A DNA stretch of 31,784 bases, taken from Caryophanales bacterium (GTDB taxonomy: Bacteria; Bacillota_I; Bacilli_A; RFN20; JAISJY01). Every line of letters begins with the position of its first letter. Position 1 is the stretch's first letter. The notes beneath the pieces are model-generated. The model did no database searches. It was not told where the DNA came from and worked only from the letters and a program-made list of their open reading frames with translations. Both the position numbers and the translations under genes were made by a program. This document shows positions 17,183 through 24,816 of the stretch, piece after piece. The DNA is taken from NCBI GenBank assembly GCA_031261365.1, contig JAISJY010000026.1, positions 1 through 31,784 on the forward strand, in the 5' to 3' direction.

Positions 17183-17776
17183 ATGACTATCGGTAAAAAA
17201 ATAGAATTATTAAGAAGAAACAGAGGGTTAACTCAAGCAGATTTAGCTGAAAAACTTTCATTTACTCGTCAAGCAATTCAAAAATGGGAAACTAGTCAAA
17301 CAACACCAGATATTTATACCATACCTAAAATAGCTGATATTTTTAAAGTTTCGGTAGACACTTTATTAAGTGAAACTATAAGCGAAGAAGACTTAATAAA
17401 AGAATCTTTAGGTTTAGATAAAGCTAAAGAAAAAAAGACAACAAACTTTAATTCTTCTTCTAATATTATTTATTTACCCATTGCTATAATTCTAACAGCC
17501 TTTATCGGTTTTGGTTGGTTCTTTATCTTTTTATTTATTTGTTTTGGTTTACTTTCTCCCCTTATTGATGTAGGAATATTAGGTTTAAGTATCTATGAGT
17601 TAATAGTAAAAGAAGGAATAGGTTATATTTTAATTTCTGTTGGAGGCATCATTCTGGCAGTTGGTCTATTTTTCCCTTCTCTACTACTAATGAAATTAAC
17701 TTACAAAGAATATAAAAACATCTTTAAATATTGCAAAAAGATGTCAACAACCTTTATGAAAAAACTTTTTAAATAA
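17183..17776 (+). CDS. XRE-family regulator with C-terminal membrane segments
   Basis: This 197-residue protein starts with a Cro/C1-type helix-turn-helix (about 4-62; GLTQADLAEKLSFTRQAIQKWE), a Lys/Glu-rich linker, then two or three membrane helices (about 97-125, 127-142 and 147-172) and a basic tail. Membrane-attached XRE regulators often control neighbouring membrane-protein genes. An AAGGGAG site lies 6 bases before the ATG. A TATAAT at 17161-17166 is too close to the ribosome site to be convincing. It is followed one base later by a 30-codon hydrophobic frame and then by a small membrane protein gene. Confidence 0.85.
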   Translation: MTIGKKIELLRRNRGLTQADLAEKLSFTRQAIQKWETSQTTPDIYTIPKIADIFKVSVDTLLSETISEEDLIKESLGLDKAKEKKTTNFNSSSNIIYLPIAIILTAFIGFGWFFIFLFICFGLLSPLIDVGILGLSIYELIVKEGIGYILISVGGIILAVGLFFPSLLLMKLTYKEYKNIFKYCKKMSTTFMKKLFK

Positions 17777-17777
17777 T

Positions 17778-17870
17778 ATGAAGAAAAAACTATTATTATC
17801 TATTATCATTTCTATTATTGGCTTAATTATTATCATTATTGGCTTATTTTTTACTAATTTTAAAATATAA
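17778..17870 (+). CDS. Candidate 30-residue single-helix membrane peptide
   Basis: An ATG one base after the XRE stop opens a 30-codon frame: MKKK, then an almost pure Leu/Ile/Ser/Gly helix of about 21 residues, ending TNFKI. Lys-headed single helices of this kind are typical of small membrane regulators and of type I toxins. No ribosome site precedes it, so it would depend on coupling to the upstream gene. A chance frame in AT-rich DNA cannot be excluded. Confidence 0.4.
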   Translation: MKKKLLLSIIISIIGLIIIIIGLFFTNFKI

Positions 17871-17913
17871 ATTATAAAGCAACAACCCGTTGACAAATAA
17901 TAAAAACCGTTCC

Positions 17914-17942
17914 TTGCTGATTTATTTTTCTACTCCTATAAT
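17914..17942 (+). promoter_or_regulatory. Promoter and dyad before the duplicated membrane protein gene
   Basis: TTGCTG (17914-17919) and TATAAT (17937-17942) are spaced by 17 bases. Just downstream, CAAGA (17951-17955) and TCTTG (17963-17967) form a small inverted repeat near the expected transcript start, a possible operator. A separate TTGACA at 17890-17895 has no matching -10 box. Confidence 0.5.
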
Positions 17943-17988
17943 TGAACTATCAAGAAAATAACTCTTGAAAAATCCAAAGGAGGAAAAG

Positions 17989-18381
17989 ATGAAAAAGAAT
18001 CTTGTTACAGTTGTCTTAGGTGTTGTTGGTACTTTGTTGTTAGGTGTTGGAATGTCATTGGTATTAGTAGAAGAGTTCAAAGCTTTATTAGCAGGAATTA
18101 TTATTGGTTCTATTGGTTTATTAGCTTTACTTGCTCTTTTACCAATTTGGATTAAGCCAAAAAAAGTAAGTTTTAAATTAGTTTTAACTTACACAGTTGG
18201 CATAATTGGAACTTTATTATTAGGTGTTAGTTTAACTTTTGCTTTAAAAGAAGGAATAGTCTTTAATGAATTAATTACAAGTTTAGCTTTCGGTATTCCA
18301 GGCATATTAATTATTGCCTTTAATCCATTAGTTTATAAACAAACTTCTAGAAAAGAAGAGACAGTCATAGTTATAGAGTAA
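17989..18381 (+). CDS. Four-helix membrane protein with internal duplication, unknown function
   Basis: The start at 17989 (MKKNLVTVVLG) is fixed by AAAGGAGG (17976-17983), five bases upstream; an in-frame TTG at 17965 lies before that site. The 130-residue product has two similar halves. GVVGTLLLGVGMSLVL (11-26) in the first aligns with GIIGTLLLGVSLTFAL (71-86) in the second, each followed by another hydrophobic stretch, giving four helices and a charged tail. I do not recognise the family. It has its own promoter, sits behind a membrane-anchored XRE regulator, and ends at a strong terminator. Confidence 0.75.
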   Translation: MKKNLVTVVLGVVGTLLLGVGMSLVLVEEFKALLAGIIIGSIGLLALLALLPIWIKPKKVSFKLVLTYTVGIIGTLLLGVSLTFALKEGIVFNELITSLAFGIPGILIIAFNPLVYKQTSRKEETVIVIE

Positions 18382-18400
18382 AAAATAATTTCTATTTATA

Positions 18401-18446
18401 AATAATCCCAATACTTCAACTAAATAATTGACATTGGGATTATTTT
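18401..18446 (+). terminator. Rho-independent terminator after the duplicated membrane protein gene
   Basis: AATAATCCCAAT (18401-18412) and ATTGGGATTATT (18433-18444) are perfect complements of 12 bp, extendable by one A-T pair, around a 20-base loop. A short T run follows on the plus strand. It lies between this gene and the convergent AbiEii gene. Confidence 0.7.
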
Positions 18447-18499
18447 AATTATAAAAACTTTTCAAATTATTATTTGTTTTATACTCTACTTTCTCCATA

Positions 18500-19462
18500 T
18501 TATTTAATATTTGTTTTGTTTCTTAATTCATTCTCTTGTTCTTGAACCACTTTCTCTAACGAAACTATAATTTTTTCTAAGGTTTCTATCGTATCAGCAT
18601 AAGAAACATTCTCATATAATAGGGGTACCGTAATATTTTTATAGTCGTCCTTATATATGTTCTTGTCAATAACCTCGTGTAATAATGAATGTAAATCTTC
18701 AAAATCCTCCGCACTAGAAGTATCATGACTACCCATTCTATTCTTCCATGCATATCTGACCATATCAAATAATTTCAACAATTCACTGTCTATCCGAATA
18801 TGTGGGAACATTTTATAAAGATCGTACAAATGTCGTGAGTGTGTTGGAACACGGTCATTAATGTAATAAGTACCCAAAGCAAACACCTTGTCTACAAAGG
18901 TACGCTCTAATGTTTGTACTCTTACCTCAAATGGCTCAAGTTCATACTGTTTTATAATATTGTCGTGTCCGTTAGCTTTCAGATAATCATATATCAGTGA
19001 GACAGCGTTCATTTTCTGAGTGGGAAATGTCTCTATGCGAAACACTGCCTCCACTTGCAAATATTGTTTCAAAATAGTTCTTGAAAACATAGTCGGATAT
19101 TCTATATGATAATTGTTATAATCTCTGCCACTTTTAATCGCTTCAGGGTTAATATGCTTTAATCCCAATTCAGCTGTTGTTTCGACAATATGGTCGCGTA
19201 ACATTTTTCTTCTGCTCTGTGTTAAACTCCGCACACTTTCCAAGTTTATATCTATATCCTCTGAAAACCGCTTAATTAACTTATAACACTTAGACAGACA
19301 AGTTCCTCCTTTGAATATGAGCAAAGGTTCAACTCTACTCAAATGCTTAAGAAAAAGTGTAACATAATAATCCTTTTCAATGATAGCTTCATCAATATGT
19401 TTCTCATCGCGTATCTCCCGAACAATGCTCCGAAAGATACTTTCATCCTTATGCAAAAACAT
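18500..19462 (-). CDS. AbiEii-type nucleotidyltransferase toxin (type IV toxin-antitoxin)
   Basis: This 320-residue protein has the DUF1814/AbiEii signature. The nucleotidyltransferase core is FKGGTCLSK (50-58) followed by RFSEDIDI (65-72) with the paired catalytic Asp69 and Asp71. Later motifs include FVDKVFALG and SRHLYDLYKM. Studied AbiEii proteins are cytoplasmic toxins that transfer nucleotides (for example onto tRNA) and stop growth, including after phage infection. The start overlaps the antitoxin gene by 14 bases, so antitoxin is made first. Codon use is more mixed than in the core genes, consistent with horizontal gain. The C-terminus ends in a charged, probably coiled segment. Confidence 0.88.
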   Translation of the reverse strand: MFLHKDESIFRSIVREIRDEKHIDEAIIEKDYYVTLFLKHLSRVEPLLIFKGGTCLSKCYKLIKRFSEDIDINLESVRSLTQSRRKMLRDHIVETTAELGLKHINPEAIKSGRDYNNYHIEYPTMFSRTILKQYLQVEAVFRIETFPTQKMNAVSLIYDYLKANGHDNIIKQYELEPFEVRVQTLERTFVDKVFALGTYYINDRVPTHSRHLYDLYKMFPHIRIDSELLKLFDMVRYAWKNRMGSHDTSSAEDFEDLHSLLHEVIDKNIYKDDYKNITVPLLYENVSYADTIETLEKIIVSLEKVVQEQENELRNKTNIK

Positions 19463-20072
19463 TTTCTACACCGTTAATTAATAAGTTTTTTATTGCCTTT
19501 CCTGGAAACACTTTTGCATACGAAAAAACATCATTTAAACTAATATTGTTCTGCTTAACAAACTCCCTGACCCTTACAAGTGCATCATAATCAAATACTC
19601 CATTTACAACATTAAATGCTTCCAATAACATCAAAACACAAACATTATCTTTTGTCACTTGTACCCTTGCTCTTCGCAAAAAGAGTTTTGAGCTACGAAT
19701 TTTAATCTCTCGTACTCTCGTCGATTCCTTACTTGTTACAACCTCTAATGTATTTGGCATTTGAGTTGTTAATCCCAACCCATTCAACAGAGACAAACCA
19801 CCATAATAACCATATATTTTTTCTCCCGACTGAATGTATTTTTTCTCAACGACTTGCCTAAATCCTAAGTGTGAAGGCGTACCAAGTTTCGTTATTGTAG
19901 GAACATAATATATACCTTTATCATATCTTTGTAACACTCCATCGCTTACATAATTATTCAATAATTGATAAACTCTTGTCTTAGAATACTCATTCCATGC
20001 TGAGAAAATCTCTTCTATTATAATCGGTTCATTATATCCATATCTTTCAATTAACCTATCAACTAATTCCAT
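19449..20072 (-). CDS. AbiEi-type antitoxin (winged-helix, transcriptional autorepressor)
   Basis: This 207-residue protein has an N-terminal winged helix (about 15-58; SKTRVYQLLNNYVSDGVLQR followed by GIYYVP) and a mixed C-terminal domain (GYYGGLSLLNGLGLTTQMPN), the two-part layout of AbiEi antitoxins. These bind operator DNA through the winged helix and neutralise the toxin through the C-terminal domain without forming a stable complex (type IV). AAGGTGG precedes the ATG. A strong promoter with an inverted repeat over its -35 box lies directly upstream, fitting autoregulation. Confidence 0.85.
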   Translation of the reverse strand: MELVDRLIERYGYNEPIIIEEIFSAWNEYSKTRVYQLLNNYVSDGVLQRYDKGIYYVPTITKLGTPSHLGFRQVVEKKYIQSGEKIYGYYGGLSLLNGLGLTTQMPNTLEVVTSKESTRVREIKIRSSKLFLRRARVQVTKDNVCVLMLLEAFNVVNGVFDYDALVRVREFVKQNNISLNDVFSYAKVFPGKAIKNLLINGVENVFA

Positions 20073-20093
20073 AGCACACCACCTTATAATAAT

Positions 20094-20122
20094 ATTGTAC
20101 TACTTTCTATAAAAAATGTCAA
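20094..20122 (-). promoter_or_regulatory. Promoter of the AbiE operon
   Basis: On the minus strand TTGACA (20122-20117) and TACAAT (20099-20094) are separated by 17 bases. The -10 lies 21 bases before the antitoxin ATG at 20072. Confidence 0.8.
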
Positions 20123-20130
20123 TTTTTATA
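20108..20130. promoter_or_regulatory. Inverted-repeat operator candidate for AbiEi
   Basis: TATAAAAA (20108-20115) and TTTTTATA (20123-20130) are perfect complements 7 bases apart, covering the -35 box. An outer pair ATTGTA (20094-20099) and TACAAT (20131-20136) also matches. AbiEi proteins are known to repress their own promoter by binding inverted repeats near it, so this is the likely site. AT-rich composition makes chance matches easier. Confidence 0.5.
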
Positions 20131-20357
20131 CAATTAATATACTATTTTGTCAGTTATTAAAAAGGTATTTCCTTAAAGTTAAAAATTAACAATGTAAACT
20201 TAATTAAATTAACCTTTCAAACAACTTTTTTATTTATTCTTTTACAACAAATAATTAAATAAATAATGTTTTAGATTATCTTTTAACTTAATTTACAATT
20301 AATAATTTACTTTAATATGCTTCACTCTTATGATTTAAGCCTCATTTTAGATATTTA

Positions 20358-20366
20358 TGTTATAAT
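20358..20366 (+). promoter_or_regulatory. Extended -10 promoter for secA
   Basis: TGT precedes TATAAT (20361-20366), giving an extended -10 about 30 bases before the ATG at 20397. No good -35 box is seen, which an extended -10 can tolerate. TGGAGG (20385-20390) is the ribosome site. Confidence 0.5.
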
Positions 20367-20396
20367 TTTTTCGTATTAAATTAATGGAGGATATTA

Positions 20397-22838
20397 ATGA
20401 GTTCTTTTATAAACAAATTATTCGGTATAGATAAAAGATATTTAAAAAAGATAGAGAAAAGAGCAGATTTTATTTTGACTTATGAAGAAACAATGGCTCG
20501 ATTAACAGACGATGAATTAAAAGCTTATACCCCATCATTAAAAAAACAAATCTTTGATGCTGTTGATAATGGAAAACCTTGGAAAGATGCTGTTGATGCT
20601 GTTTTACCTGTTGCTTATGCTGTAGCTAGAGAAGCAGCCAGAAGGTCTTTAGGGCAATTCCCTTATAAAGTTCAAATAATGGGGGCGATCGTTTTAAACG
20701 ATGGAGATGTTGCCGAAATGAAAACCGGTGAAGGTAAAACCTTAACAGCTACTATGTGTGTTTATTTAAATGCTTTAACAGGAAGAGGAGTTCATGTTGT
20801 CACAGTCAATGAATACTTAGCAGCCAGAGATGCAGAATGGATGGGTGGTATTTATAGATTTCTTGGTTTAAGTGTTGGTTGTAATATTAGAACATTAAGC
20901 AGAAGTGAAAAACAAGAAGCCTTCAATTGTGATATTACTTACACCACCAACTCTGAAGTTGGCTTTGACTATTTAAGAGATAATATGGTGCAAAGGATTT
21001 CTGATAAAGTATTAAGACCTTTATATATGGCAATTATTGATGAAGCTGATTCAATTCTAATTGATGAATCAAGAACTCCATTAATTATTTCTGGTGGTCG
21101 CAAAACTGCTGCCAACTACTATATAGCCGCTGATAGATTTGTTAAAAGATTAGTTCCTGCTGATTATGAAATAGATTTAAAATCAAAAACTTGTCATTTA
21201 TCTGATTTAGGAAACAAAAAAGCTGAAAGTGCTTTTGGTATTAAAAATGTTTATGATATTGCTTTTGCTGATATAGTTCATGTTATTAGAAATGCTCTAA
21301 AAGCTAATTATGCCATGGCAAGAGATGTTGATTATATGATAAAAGAAGGTGCTATTTTAATTATTGACCCATTCACTGGTCGTGCCATGGTTGGTCGTTC
21401 CTGGTCTGAAGGCTTACATCAAGCCGTTGAAGCCAAAGAAGGAGTTAAAGTTAATCCTGAAACAGTTACTCAAGCTACCATAACTTATCAAAACTTCTTT
21501 AGATTATATGAAAAGATAGGTGGTATGACCGGAACCGCTAAAACCGAAGAAGAAGAGTTCCAAGATACTTATAATATGCGAGTTATTTGTATTCCAACTA
21601 ATAGACCAACTGTTAGAATTGATGCAGTTGATAGAATATTCCATACTAAAGAAGACAAATTCAAAGCCTTATTAGAAGAAGTAAAAGAAAGAAATGCTTT
21701 AGGGCAACCAATATTAATAGGTACTATTGCTGTTGAAACTAACCAATTCATCTCTGAAATGTTTGCTAGAAATGGTATTAGACATGAAGTTTTAAATGCT
21801 AAAAACCACGAAAGAGAAGCTCATATCATTGAACAAGCAGGTCAAAAAGGTTCTATCACCATTGCAACTAATATGGCAGGTCGTGGTACTGATATTAAAT
21901 TAGGTGAAGGAGTTGTTGAACTTGGTGGTTTAGCCGTTTTAGGAACTGAAAGACACGAAGCTAGAAGAATTGATAATCAATTAAGAGGTCGGGCAGGTCG
22001 TCAAGGTGATCCTGGTTTTTCAAGATTTTATGTTTCATTTGAAGACGATTTAATGTTAAGATTTGGTGGTGTTGAAGGAACTTTAGGAAAGTTTGTTGGC
22101 AAGAATATTGGTGGAGAAGCCATTGAAATGAAAGCTTTTTCAACAATGATAACTAATGCTCAAAAAATGGTTGAAGGTTATAACTTTGACAGTCGAAAAA
22201 ATGTTTTAGAATATGATGATGTTTTAAGAAAACAAAGAGAATCAATTTATTCGGCTCGTGATAAAATAATTGCTCAAGATGATGTTCACCAAATAACTTT
22301 AGACTTATTCAAAAGAGTTGCCAAAGATTTAGTTTTACAGTCTTGTATAGATGTTGATAAGGAGCCTCAAGTAGTCCCTGAAGAATTAACTAAAAGATTA
22401 GTACCTTCTATCTTTGCTGAAGGTGAACTAGATATTAATGCTTTAAAGTTTATGCAAATTGATAAAGTTTACGAAATTATCTCTAATAAAATATTAGAAA
22501 AAGAAGAACAAAAGTTTGCTGGTTGGGAAAGAACTCAATTTTTACCATTTGAAAAAAGAATTGTTTTAGCCTGTTTTGACCAACATTGGCAAATACATAT
22601 TGATAAAATGGATAAATTAAGAAATGGCATTCGTTTAAGAGCCTATGCTCAAACTAACCCTTTACAAGATTATATTAAAGAAGGATTTCAATTATTTGAA
22701 GAAATGTTATCTAATATTGCTTTAAACGCGGCTCGGAGTTTATTACATATTTCTGAAGAAGTTATTCAAAAAGTAAAAGAGATAGAAGAAGCTGAAAAAG
22801 CTGAAAATACTAATCCTGAAGTCAAAGAAGGAGGTTAA
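20397..22838 (+). CDS. secA: Preprotein translocase ATPase SecA
   Basis: This 813-residue motor drives secreted and lipoprotein precursors through SecYEG. Walker A is MKTGEGKT (108-115), the DEAD box is IIDEADSILIDESRTP (213-228), and motif VI reads RGRAGRQGDPG. The preprotein crosslinking, scaffold and wing regions follow. The C-terminus ends in an acidic Glu/Lys tail without the Cys-rich zinc motif used for SecB binding, as in many Gram-positives lacking SecB. It is the first gene of the secA-prfB-yitT-ctpA-uvrB operon, 2 bases from prfB, whose ribosome site lies in the last secA codons. Confidence 0.97.
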   Translation: MSSFINKLFGIDKRYLKKIEKRADFILTYEETMARLTDDELKAYTPSLKKQIFDAVDNGKPWKDAVDAVLPVAYAVAREAARRSLGQFPYKVQIMGAIVLNDGDVAEMKTGEGKTLTATMCVYLNALTGRGVHVVTVNEYLAARDAEWMGGIYRFLGLSVGCNIRTLSRSEKQEAFNCDITYTTNSEVGFDYLRDNMVQRISDKVLRPLYMAIIDEADSILIDESRTPLIISGGRKTAANYYIAADRFVKRLVPADYEIDLKSKTCHLSDLGNKKAESAFGIKNVYDIAFADIVHVIRNALKANYAMARDVDYMIKEGAILIIDPFTGRAMVGRSWSEGLHQAVEAKEGVKVNPETVTQATITYQNFFRLYEKIGGMTGTAKTEEEEFQDTYNMRVICIPTNRPTVRIDAVDRIFHTKEDKFKALLEEVKERNALGQPILIGTIAVETNQFISEMFARNGIRHEVLNAKNHEREAHIIEQAGQKGSITIATNMAGRGTDIKLGEGVVELGGLAVLGTERHEARRIDNQLRGRAGRQGDPGFSRFYVSFEDDLMLRFGGVEGTLGKFVGKNIGGEAIEMKAFSTMITNAQKMVEGYNFDSRKNVLEYDDVLRKQRESIYSARDKIIAQDDVHQITLDLFKRVAKDLVLQSCIDVDKEPQVVPEELTKRLVPSIFAEGELDINALKFMQIDKVYEIISNKILEKEEQKFAGWERTQFLPFEKRIVLACFDQHWQIHIDKMDKLRNGIRLRAYAQTNPLQDYIKEGFQLFEEMLSNIALNAARSLLHISEEVIQKVKEIEEAEKAENTNPEVKEGG

Positions 22839-22840
22839 AA

Positions 22841-23942
22841 ATGTTAGATTTATACAAAAGTCAAACTACACTTAATGAACTTAATCAAAGATTTATAAAT
22901 TTAAAGGAGTACCTTTGATGTTGTTAAAATAGCTGGCAGAATAAAAGGTATAGATGTAATGATGCTCCGTTCAGACTTTTGGGATGATAGAAGAAAAAGT
23001 CAGTCTTTAATAAATGAACAAAAAAAACTAAGAACAGTTTTAGATAGAATAAACAATATTGAAAGATATTTAAGTAATTGCAAAGAGTTTTTAAATGAGT
23101 ATAAAAAAGATAATGATATTGAAGAACTATTTACTAATGAATTAAATGATTTAAGCAAAACTTTTTCTGAATTTGAAATAAGTATGTTGCTTTCTGAACC
23201 TTTAGATAATAATAATGCTATTTTAGAGTTTCATCCTGGAGCTGGTGGAGTAGAAAGTCATGACTGGGCAGAGATGTTATTTAGAATGTATGTGAGATAT
23301 GCTGAACAACACAACTATCAAAGTGAAGTAATTGATTATCAAGTAGGTGAAGAAGCAGGTATTAAATCTGCAACTTTAATGATTAAAGGTGAAAATGTTT
23401 ATGGTTTATTAAAAGGTGAAAAAGGGGTTCACCGTTTAGTTAGAATATCTCCTTTTGATTCAGCCTCTAGAAGACATACTTCTTTTGCCTCAGTTGATGT
23501 TATGCCTGAAATAAGTGAAGATATTGATATTGAAATAAAAGACGAAGATATTAAAGTAGATACTTATAGGTCAAGTGGAGCAGGGGGACAACATATTAAT
23601 AAAACCGAATCTGCTATTAGAATAACCCATTTACCTTCTGGTATTGTGGTAACTTGTCAAAGTCAAAGAAGTCAAATACAAAATAGAGAAAAAGCTTTAG
23701 AAGTCTTAAAATCTAGATTATATTCCAAAAGATTATCTGAAAAAAGAGAAGAATTAAAAGATATACAAGGCGAACAAAAATCTATTGAATGGGGAAGTCA
23801 AATAAGGAGTTATGTTTTTTGCCCTTATACTTTAGTCAAAGACAATAGAACTAATTTAGAAGTTAATGATGTTGAAAGTGTTATGAATGGAGATATTGAT
23901 AAGTTTATTTATGCTTATCTGAAAAATAAAAATGAAAAATAA
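22841..23942 (+). CDS. prfB: Peptide chain release factor 2, with programmed +1 frameshift
   Basis: RF2 ends translation at UGA and UAA. The gene is in two frames: 25 codons from ATG 22841 end at TGA (22916-22918), and after a +1 shift reading continues at GAT 22917 to TAA 23942, giving 366 residues, the normal RF2 length. Key motifs are SPF (stop-codon recognition) in VRISPFDSAS and GAGGQ, the catalytic loop, in RSSGAGGQHINK. The ribosome site AAGGAGG overlaps the secA end, 2 bases away. The last 11 bases overlap the next gene. Annotation pipelines may wrongly start it at the internal ATG at 22959. Confidence 0.95.
22903..22918 (+). promoter_or_regulatory. prfB programmed +1 frameshift site
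   Basis: AAAGGAG (22903-22909), three spacer bases TAC, then CTT TGA. This matches the conserved RF2 element: an internal ribosome-binding-like sequence three bases before the CUU-UGA slip. When RF2 is scarce the ribosome pauses at UGA and slips forward by one base, restoring synthesis. The base after TGA is T rather than the more common C. Confidence 0.95.
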
Positions 23943-24816
23943 AATATTTAAAATATTAAAAGAAGGAATTATATTATTGCTTGGTAATGCTTTAATGGCA
24001 TTTTCTTATGGTGTTTTTACCGTTCAAGCTAATTTAATGACAGGTGGTTTAGGAGGTATTGCTTTACTTTTTGATAAACTATTTAAGATAGATATTTCTT
24101 TAATAATTCTTATTTTATCTTGGCTTTTGTTCTTTATTGGTTGGTTATTCTTAGGAACTAAATTTGCTTTACACACTCTCTTTTCTACTATCTTTTATCC
24201 TTTGTTTGTTTTACTATTTACCAAAGTTCCTCTCTTTTATGAAACCTTTCAAGCGGTCAATAATGATTATGGATTACAAATAATATATGCTCTAGTGGCG
24301 GCTATGTTAGCAGGTATTGGCTTAGGTATTGTTTTTAAAATAGGTGGTTCAACAGGTGGAGTTGATATTTTATGTTGGCTAATATCTAAAAAGTTTAAAA
24401 TAACTTTAGGCGTTGTTGTCTTTATAATTGACTTTATTGTTATTGCCTTAGGTTTCTTTGCGTTTTCTTGGATTGAAGTCGTGGTCGGTATCTTATCTTC
24501 CTTTTTAGCTAGTAAAATTATAGACATTGTTTTATTAAATGGTTCAACTTCAATTGTCGTAAATGTTGTTTCTGAAGAAGTAGAAGAAATTAACAAATTT
24601 GTTATTGATGTTTTAGAAAGAGGTTCAACTTTCTATTTAGCTAAAGGTGGTTATACTGATAATGATAAAAAAGTTCTTCAAGTAGTTTTAAATAGAAGAG
24701 AATACCCTTTATTAATGGGAGCAATTCATAAAATAGATAAAACAGCTTTTGTAACAGTTTTAACAACTTTTAAGACTTTAGGAAATGGATTTAGAGATAT
24801 TGCAAATGAAAAATAA
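23932..24816 (+). CDS. YitT-family membrane protein (DUF161/DUF2179)
   Basis: This 294-residue protein has five or six membrane helices in the first two thirds, with the family motifs LMTGGLGGIALLFDK (near 36-50) and IGGSTGGVDILCWLISKK (near 137-154). A soluble C-terminal DUF2179 domain (about 210-290) contains GSTFYLAKGGYT and ends KTLGNGF. The transport role of the family is not settled. It overlaps prfB by 11 bases and the next gene by 11, using almost the same junction sequence both times. In many Firmicutes ftsEX lies at this position between prfB and the ctp gene. Confidence 0.87.
   Translation: MKNKIFKILKEGIILLLGNALMAFSYGVFTVQANLMTGGLGGIALLFDKLFKIDISLIILILSWLLFFIGWLFLGTKFALHTLFSTIFYPLFVLLFTKVPLFYETFQAVNNDYGLQIIYALVAAMLAGIGLGIVFKIGGSTGGVDILCWLISKKFKITLGVVVFIIDFIVIALGFFAFSWIEVVVGILSSFLASKIIDIVLLNGSTSIVVNVVSEEVEEINKFVIDVLERGSTFYLAKGGYTDNDKKVLQVVLNRREYPLLMGAIHKIDKTAFVTVLTTFKTLGNGFRDIANEK

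Larger units (their letters stand above)
20073..20396. other. Divergent intergenic region between AbiE and secA (324 bp)
   Basis: The left end holds the AbiE promoter and operator, and the right end holds the secA promoter and ribosome site. Between about 20131 and 20355 the DNA is very AT-rich, with no supported gene, no RNA gene I can recognise and no strong hairpin. This is the right-hand border of the accessory island. Confidence 0.7.

Noticed and set aside
18401..18446. Insertion-sequence end or attachment site
   Set aside because: The inverted repeat has a T run and a 20-base loop right after a gene, so a terminator explains it; no transposase is near.
22841..22918. TGA in prfB as a sequencing error or pseudogene
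   Set aside because: The context is the conserved RF2 frameshift element, and the joined product has normal length and intact motifs.
24267..24596. Minus-strand 109-codon frame
   Set aside because: It is antisense to the yitT-like gene, Thr/Ile/Lys-rich low-complexity with no ribosome site.
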